This document shows positions 6,703 through 10,748 of a DNA stretch of 10,748 nucleotides, piece after piece. Location: assembly GCA_022361535.1 (NCBI GenBank), contig JAKSAU010001183.1, forward strand, positions 1 through 10,748. The letters are read 5' to 3'. The translations under genes and the position numbers were made by a program. Numbering within the stretch: the first letter of the stretch is position 1; each line of letters opens with the position of its first letter. A model generated the notes under the pieces. The model was not told the origin of the DNA, ran no database searches, and saw nothing but the letters and a program-made list of their open reading frames with translations. The stretch is from Desulfobacterales bacterium. GTDB lineage: Bacteria > Desulfobacterota > Desulfobacteria > Desulfobacterales > Desulfobacteraceae.

Positions 6703-7785
6703 CTAACAACCGGCTAGAGCATTTTTAATGCTTTGTGCCAAGTTCAGATTAATATCACGGGTTTTTAAAGAAAACCGGACAAACCGGTCGGAAAGTCCTT
6801 TAAAGTTGGAGCAATCCCGGATCAGCAGGCAGTCCTCTCCAACCCGGGAACAAAATTGCGGGGCTGTCAGTTTGTCCAATTCTGCTAAAATGAAATAAGT
6901 AGGGGCATCAAAAAGCCGGATACCGTCAAGACCTTCCAGTGCCTGGATAAACACCTGCTTTTCATTTTTTATGTATTCCCGGGTCTTTTGGTGAAATGGG
7001 AGAATTTCATTGGGATGGTCAAAAATGTCCCGGATCACTTCCTGGGCAAGGGCATTGACGCTCCATGGCTGGTAATGGGCCATAACCTTATCGATTAACG
7101 GCTGTGCACCACTTAAAAATCCGGTGCGAAGCCCCGGGATCCTGAAAATTTTTGACATGGATGACAACACCACCAGGTTGGGATGGTCAGTATCTGAGAC
7201 AAACGAAAGGCGTTCAGCTTCATCCACAAACGGCAGATAGGACTCATCCACCACAAAAGAGGTATTCGGGTGTTTTTTGATCAGCTGTTCTAAGTCTTGC
7301 TTCTGAATCAGGCTGCCGGTGGGGTTGTTGGGGTTGCAGATAAACACCAGATCCGCATGTCCTAATTGGGCCGAGAATGCATCCATATCCGGTTCAAACC
7401 CGGTTTCAGGACCGGTAATAAAATGGGAGCAGGCAATGCCGTGCATGGCACAGGCATCTTTATAATCAGAATAAGTCGGCCCCAGGATCAACACCTGTTT
7501 TGCTTTGAGAGCCAAAGGCAAAGTATATATAAAAAACGTTGTACCATTTCCCGGAATAACTGCTTTGGGATCAATATCGTGATACCTGGCAAAGCCTTGG
7601 GCCATGCCTTTGGCATCAGGTTCCGGCAGGGCATGGATCGCGCTAATTTTTTCCCGGATCAGGGCATGTATACGTTCCGGGGGGCCTAAGGGATTAAGAT
7701 TGGAACTCATATCAGTAATATTTTCTACCGGGCACCCCAGCCGGTCTGCCAGTTTCTGCTTGTTTCCCCCGTGTCCCTGAATCAT
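6703..7785 (-). CDS. cobD: L-threonine-O-3-phosphate decarboxylase, PLP-dependent
   Basis: This 360-residue fold-type I PLP enzyme resembles histidinol-phosphate aminotransferase. In the Salmonella-type nomenclature CobD decarboxylates threonine phosphate to (R)-1-amino-2-propanol phosphate, the linker used by CbiB. Visible motifs: the N-terminal HGGN (5-8) and SSNLNPLGPP (27-36) typical of the CobD/CobC subgroup; GNGTT (79-83); CNPNNPTG (150-157); DESY (180-183); the Schiff-base lysine K212 in SSMSKIFRIPGLR; and a C-terminal RFVRFSLKT that would hold the substrate phosphate/carboxylate. The start ATG at 7785 lies 21 bases after the cobS stop, behind a modest AAAGG. Its position next to cbiB makes the cobamide role far more likely than histidine biosynthesis. 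Confidence 0.92.
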   Translation of the reverse strand: MIQGHGGNKQKLADRLGCPVENITDMSSNLNPLGPPERIHALIREKISAIHALPEPDAKGMAQGFARYHDIDPKAVIPGNGTTFFIYTLPLALKAKQVLILGPTYSDYKDACAMHGIACSHFITGPETGFEPDMDAFSAQLGHADLVFICNPNNPTGSLIQKQDLEQLIKKHPNTSFVVDESYLPFVDEAERLSFVSDTDHPNLVVLSSMSKIFRIPGLRTGFLSGAQPLIDKVMAHYQPWSVNALAQEVIRDIFDHPNEILPFHQKTREYIKNEKQVFIQALEGLDGIRLFDAPTYFILAELDKLTAPQFCSRVGEDCLLIRDCSNFKGLSDRFVRFSLKTRDINLNLAQSIKNALAGC

Positions 7786-7806
7786 TTTTTGAAAACCTTT
7801 ATATCA

Positions 7807-8574
7807 TCAAACCAATGACATACCTGCCACAAGGAAAAGCCAGGCTTCCATAACTTCTGTCATGGCCCCCAGCATATCACCGGTTATACAGTTCATCTGC
7901 TTTTTATAAAAACTTAAAATCACAACACATCCCAGGCAAAAACCCAGGTTCAAAACCAGGCCCTTATACCCTAAAAACAGGGAGAAGAACAGGGGAATCA
8001 GGCAATATAAAAAATCTTTACCCGCTAGCTGCCTGTTGAACAGATCTTTTCCCGTTCCCGGTCCCTTTCTGCCGTAATCAAGGTATTTGATACCAAAAAC
8101 CATGGATGCCCGTGCATAAGCAGGTACAAGCAAAAGAATACCCATGGTCTGAAATGTTGATCCTGTGGCTTTTACCGACCAGATACCGGCCAGCTTCACC
8201 GCAAGCCCTAGGATGACGGCCACAAGGCCCATCATACCGGTTCTGGAATCCTTCATGATTTCAAGGGCCCGTTCACGGCCACGGTGGCTGAACATCCCGT
8301 CTGCCGTATCTCCAAGACCATCAAGGTGAAAAGCACCTGTCACCATAACAAGGAAAATTACATCCAACACCGCCACCACGGGTGTTTGCCAAAAAAGTGA
8401 ACTGATCCAATCTGTTGCAACCAAAAGAAGACCGATAATTAACCCCACCACGGGGAAAAACCGGATCATACCCATGGGGGAATAGGCTGGCGCTTTGCCT
8501 GCCGGTAAAATAGTAATAAATGCCAGGCAGGCCCTTAAATCTGAAAAGAATCCCTTGTTTTCTATATTGGTCAT
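7807..8574 (-). CDS. cobS: Cobalamin synthase (AdoCbi-GDP ribazoletransferase) CobS
   Basis: This is a 255-residue polytopic membrane protein that joins AdoCbi-GDP to alpha-ribazole (or its phosphate), the last joining step of cobamide assembly. Signatures: HLDGLGDTADG (83-93), probably binding the metal-nucleotide, MKDSRTGMMG (107-116), and ITGDMLGAMTEVMEA (230-244). Hydrophobic segments at about 38-53, 65-82, 113-130, 138-155 and across 185-225 give the multi-span topology. I chose the ATG at 8574. An in-frame ATG at 8652 would overlap the upstream gene by 56 bases and adds a basic, non-family leader. The chosen start has only a weak ribosome site (TGGGAA at some distance), so translation may lean on the upstream gene, whose stop is 22 bases away. 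Confidence 0.94.
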   Translation of the reverse strand: MTNIENKGFFSDLRACLAFITILPAGKAPAYSPMGMIRFFPVVGLIIGLLLVATDWISSLFWQTPVVAVLDVIFLVMVTGAFHLDGLGDTADGMFSHRGRERALEIMKDSRTGMMGLVAVILGLAVKLAGIWSVKATGSTFQTMGILLLVPAYARASMVFGIKYLDYGRKGPGTGKDLFNRQLAGKDFLYCLIPLFFSLFLGYKGLVLNLGFCLGCVVILSFYKKQMNCITGDMLGAMTEVMEAWLFLVAGMSLV

Positions 8575-8596
8575 GGAATAAAATTCCCAGGCTTGT

Positions 8597-9568
8597 TTAA
8601 GTTTCAGACCCGCTTTTGCACGTCTGGTAAAAAATCCCGCGTTTCTGCTCACTATACTCTACCTGCCCTGTTGCCACCAGGCGGTCCAACACGGATTGAA
8701 CCCGGGTCTTTTCAGCACCAAGCATGGATGACAGATCCTCACAAGTCGACGGACGACGATGAACGGTTTCAAGCACAGCGGTTTCAAGTTGCTCCAGGCT
8801 TTTGTTTGCTGAACGCCCTGTCCCACCCTTGTTCGAGGACGGCACCCTGGCGATGATCTCTACATGTTCCGGCCCCAGGAACGTTTTAATTCGCTCCAAG
8901 TTTTCAAGGGTTGCAGGTCTGACAAAATCGCAAGTGCCGGGCCGATCAAGGGAATTCAGTTGAACCAGGTCAGGACCGATCTTTGATATGGCCTGTTTGA
9001 AAAGCCCCAATTCCTCGTCCGTATCATTAACCCCTTCCAGGATAAAAACTTCCAGGTGAACCCGGCCATTGAATTGCCTGGTAAACTCCTGGATACCCTG
9101 TACAAGAGAGTTTAGGTCTATTGCCTTACAGGGTCGGTTAATTTTCCTGAAAGCGTTTTCTGTTGCGGCGTCCAAGGAAGGTACCACCAGATCTGCCAGG
9201 GCCAATTCTTCTCTTACCCCTGGATCTGAAAGCAGGGTGGCATTTGTCAATACTGCTACCTGGATGCCTGGCTTCTTTTCTTTGATATAGGAAATGACCC
9301 GGCCAAGGTTAATATTGAGGCAGGGTTCACCCGACCCTGAGAAGGTAATATAATCCGGATCATCATTATTGGCCCAGTAATGGTCCAATTCGTCTTTCAC
9401 CCTGTCAAAAGATACCCACTCTTTTCGCACTGATGTAAGGTCTGTGGTCTGTCCGCATTCGCAGTAAACACAGTCCAGGCTGCAGACTTTATGAACAACC
9501 AAATCCACACCTAAGGAAATCCCAAGCCGACGGGAGGCTACAGGGCCGAACAAATGCCGGTATTTCAT
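8597..9568 (-). CDS. Radical SAM protein with C-terminal winged helix (COG0731-like)
   Basis: This is a 323-residue cytosolic iron-sulfur protein. The N-terminus has FGPVASRRLG (7-16), then the radical SAM cluster motif CSLDCVYC, with C29, C33 and C36 binding a 4Fe-4S cluster and a further Cys at 38. FSGSGEPCLN (76-85) is the SAM-binding GGE-like stretch, and the partial TIM barrel runs to about residue 245. A flexible stretch SSNKGGTGRSANK precedes a winged-helix-like domain (about 255-318). The FGPVxSRRLG-type start resembles the COG0731 group of short Fe-S oxidoreductases related to wyosine synthases. The true substrate is unknown. The ATG at 9568 overlaps the cobU stop as TGATG, behind GGGGG six bases upstream. 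A TTG one codon earlier (9571) is possible but less likely. The operon position suggests a cobamide link, but this is inference. Confidence 0.85.
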   Translation of the reverse strand: MKYRHLFGPVASRRLGISLGVDLVVHKVCSLDCVYCECGQTTDLTSVRKEWVSFDRVKDELDHYWANNDDPDYITFSGSGEPCLNINLGRVISYIKEKKPGIQVAVLTNATLLSDPGVREELALADLVVPSLDAATENAFRKINRPCKAIDLNSLVQGIQEFTRQFNGRVHLEVFILEGVNDTDEELGLFKQAISKIGPDLVQLNSLDRPGTCDFVRPATLENLERIKTFLGPEHVEIIARVPSSNKGGTGRSANKSLEQLETAVLETVHRRPSTCEDLSSMLGAEKTRVQSVLDRLVATGQVEYSEQKRGIFYQTCKSGSET

Positions 9569-10140
9569 CAAATACCCCCGGTAGACAAGCCCTGGCCTTG
9601 CCCTGTTTTAGGTTTGATCATCACATCAATCCCGGCCACAGTGAGAATCACCTGGTCTGCAGCACCTGCTATCCGCTGATTGACCAAACCAGCCATGTCT
9701 CGAAATTTGCGGGCAATGCTGTTTTCCGGAACAATACCATACCCCACTTCGTTAGATACAAGCAAAACCGGGCAGGTGGCATCATCCAGGGCCTCAATAA
9801 GCAAATCAACAGCCTTCATGATGCCGGCTTCATCCATGTCTTGGAACAATAAATTAGAGGTCCACAGGGTCAGGCAGTCCACCAAGATCACTTTTGCCCG
9901 GCTGCATGCCTCGGTAATGGCGTCATGAATTTTGACGGGCTCTTCAATGGTTTCCCAATCCGGGCCCCGTTCAGCCTGGTGACGGATGACACGTTCTTCC
10001 ATTTCATCATCCGCAGGAACAGATGTAGCCAAGTATATTTTCTGGTCTGAGGCCATGTTATTAGCGGTTTCCAGAGCATACCGGCTTTTGCCGCTTCTGC
10101 ATCCGCCCATGACCAAAATGGTCTGTTTATTCTTTCCCAT
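9568..10140 (-). CDS. cobU: Adenosylcobinamide kinase / AdoCbi-phosphate guanylyltransferase
   Basis: This 190-residue bifunctional enzyme phosphorylates adenosylcobinamide and transfers GMP to AdoCbi-P, giving AdoCbi-GDP, the substrate of CobS. Signatures: the P-loop GGCRSGKS (12-19); the active-site histidine region RVIRHQAERGPDW (50-62), in which H54 matches the guanylylated histidine of Salmonella CobU; DCLTLW (88-93); VSNEVGYGIVPE (128-139); and RKFRDMAGLVNQ (144-155). The length is normal for the family. GAGGAG lies 11 bases upstream of the ATG, inside a 163-base leader with palindromes. It is the first gene of the tight minus-strand run that ends with cbiR. Confidence 0.96.
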   Translation of the reverse strand: MGKNKQTILVMGGCRSGKSRYALETANNMASDQKIYLATSVPADDEMEERVIRHQAERGPDWETIEEPVKIHDAITEACSRAKVILVDCLTLWTSNLLFQDMDEAGIMKAVDLLIEALDDATCPVLLVSNEVGYGIVPENSIARKFRDMAGLVNQRIAGAADQVILTVAGIDVMIKPKTGQGQGLSTGGI

Positions 10141-10170
10141 TTTATTTAGTGCTCCTCGGTTCTAAAATGG

Positions 10171-10196
10171 GGCAAGGATATCTTATCCATCCTGCC
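10171..10196 (-). promoter_or_regulatory. Leader hairpin upstream of cobU
   Basis: GGATA (10176-10180) and TATCC (10184-10188) form a short stem around TCT. Outer GGCA (10171-10174) and TGCC (10193-10196) extend it imperfectly. It would lie in the untranslated leader of cobU, between the possible promoter and the Shine-Dalgarno. It could affect message stability or translation, but it shows none of the conserved boxes of a cobalamin riboswitch. Confidence 0.25.
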
Positions 10197-10199
10197 GGA

Positions 10200-10246
10200 T
10201 GCAACTTAAAAATCCAATAAAAGGATTGCATTATTTAATGATGCAA
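10200..10246 (-). promoter_or_regulatory. Possible cobU promoter with overlapping palindromes
   Basis: TTGCAT (minus strand, 10246-10241) and TTTTAT, with an 18-base spacer, form a modest sigma-70-like pair. The same stretch holds TTGCAT (10226-10231) facing ATGCAA (10241-10246), with TGCAA at 10200-10204 as a third half-site, plus AATCC/GGATT at 10211-10215 and 10223-10227. Palindromes over a promoter suggest an operator, but no regulator can be named. Confidence 0.28.
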
Positions 10247-10303
10247 ATAAAACCCACTAAAGTATGGAGGGTCCTATCTATATAAATGGGAAGAGGAGGC
10301 TTG

Positions 10304-10748
10304 TTAATATGCCCTGGCCTCTTTTTTTGTAATTGTTCTAAAGGCTGTCTTTCCTGTTTGGTCCGGATCTTGTGTCACCACGACAACTTGTCTGCTGCCC
10401 AGCCGCACAGTCTTTGTTTTTTCGCTGCCGATGGTTATCCGGGTATCCGGATCGATTACGTCTCCATCAGGGGTAACAACGACATCAATAAAAGATTGCC
10501 CGCAAAGATCACCCGCCCGAAAAACTTCACCGGGCTTACCCAAACAGTACCACCCGCGGTATCTGCCGTCATTTCCGCTCAAACGCAATCCAGCACCGGC
10601 CAGGGCACCGATGATACCCTGTCCGGTCCCTCCGTGTTCAGACAAATGGACACCCAAATCCGACGCCAGGGTATAAGCTTGTTTTTTTGTCATCACGTTT
10701 GCTTTTGCCTGCCTGCCAAATTCAATCAAACGATCACTTTGAAAACAG
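10304..10748 (-). CDS. TiaS-like (COG1571-like) protein, C-terminal part, 5' end off the window
   Basis: The frame is open from the right edge to a TAA at 10304-10306, leaving 147 visible residues. The frame upstream of the first start-like codon (TTG at 10729) stays open and reads like protein, so the gene is taken as partial. The visible part has FGRQAKANV, then AYTLASDLGVHLSEHGGTG, then GIIGALAGAGLRLSGNDGRYRG. This Gly-rich stretch resembles the conserved segment of archaeal tRNA-Ile2 agmatinylcytidine synthetase (TiaS) and of shorter bacterial relatives that begin with a DDTD motif; that part would be outside the window. The remaining C-terminal region is beta-rich with alternating V and T and two Cys, ending in KKEARAY. 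It is 163 bases upstream of cobU on the same strand, so it may share transcription. The function in bacteria is unknown to me; the family link is from memory. Confidence 0.6.
   Translation of the reverse strand, partial: CFQSDRLIEFGRQAKANVMTKKQAYTLASDLGVHLSEHGGTGQGIIGALAGAGLRLSGNDGRYRGWYCLGKPGEVFRAGDLCGQSFIDVVVTPDGDVIDPDTRITIGSEKTKTVRLGSRQVVVVTQDPDQTGKTAFRTITKKEARAY

Noticed and set aside
7612..7620. GGCATCAGG, the core of elements A and B, inside cobD
   Set aside because: It is only nine bases, lies within conserved coding sequence and is followed by unrelated sequence. It is a chance match.
8575..8652. Longer N-terminus for CobS from the ATG at 8652
   Set aside because: It would overlap the radical SAM gene by 56 bases and add 26 basic residues not usual in CobS. 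The ATG at 8574 begins where family similarity begins.
10291..10328. Terminator-like hairpin AAGAGG/CCTCTT followed by a T-run on the plus strand
   Set aside because: No plus-strand gene ends here, and the T-run encodes the Lys-Lys near the end of the minus-strand TiaS-like gene. The stem is short and interrupted.
1..10748. CRISPR arrays, tRNA, rRNA or complete insertion sequences
   Set aside because: No regularly spaced direct repeats, tRNA-like cloverleaf, rRNA signature or transposase was seen.

Overview
The window looks like chromosomal DNA of an anaerobic, mesophilic Gram-negative bacterium. The mix of a late cobamide (B12-type) assembly operon, a CbiR-type remodelling enzyme, a COG0731-like radical SAM protein and moderate GC fits a sulfate-reducing Desulfobacterota (Desulfobacteraceae-like) genome. 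That placement is inference from gene content; no rRNA or marker gene is present.

Layout. (1) 1-876, minus strand: a flavoprotein (Rossmann FAD/NAD(P)-binding oxidoreductase) whose 3' end lies off the left edge. (2) 877-1543: a 667-base gene-free stretch that holds divergent promoter candidates and two palindromic repeat elements (1012-1082 and 1261-1398). The elements have unrelated arms but share two core blocks. (3) 1544-2542, plus: a two-TM potassium channel fused to an RCK regulatory module. (4) 2645-4903, plus: a 752-residue, cysteine-free protein of unknown function built from about 18 degenerate helical repeats of about 29 residues. (5) 4923-10140, minus: a compact six-gene operon read cobU, radical SAM, cobS, cobD, cbiB, cbiR. 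(6) 10141-10303: a leader with several small palindromes and no recognisable cobalamin riboswitch. (7) 10304-10748, minus: the C-terminal part of a TiaS-like (COG1571-like) protein running off the right edge.

How the operon works together. CobD makes (R)-1-amino-2-propanol phosphate from threonine phosphate. CbiB attaches it to adenosylcobyric acid, giving AdoCbi-P. CobU converts AdoCbi-P to AdoCbi-GDP. CobS joins AdoCbi-GDP to the lower-ligand nucleoside or nucleotide. CbiR opens the nucleotide loop of existing cobamides, and its reported product AdoCbi-P feeds straight back to CobU. The operon therefore encodes both de novo loop assembly and remodelling of scavenged cobamides. The radical SAM protein between cobU and cobS is translationally coupled to cobU and has no established role in this pathway. 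CobT- and CobC-type genes for the lower-ligand branch are not in the window.

The two least explained items are the 29-residue-repeat solenoid protein and the paired palindromic elements upstream of the channel gene. Several starts were moved inward from the longest possible frame, because internal ATGs sit on stop/start overlaps (TAATG, TGATG) or behind a Shine-Dalgarno sequence.
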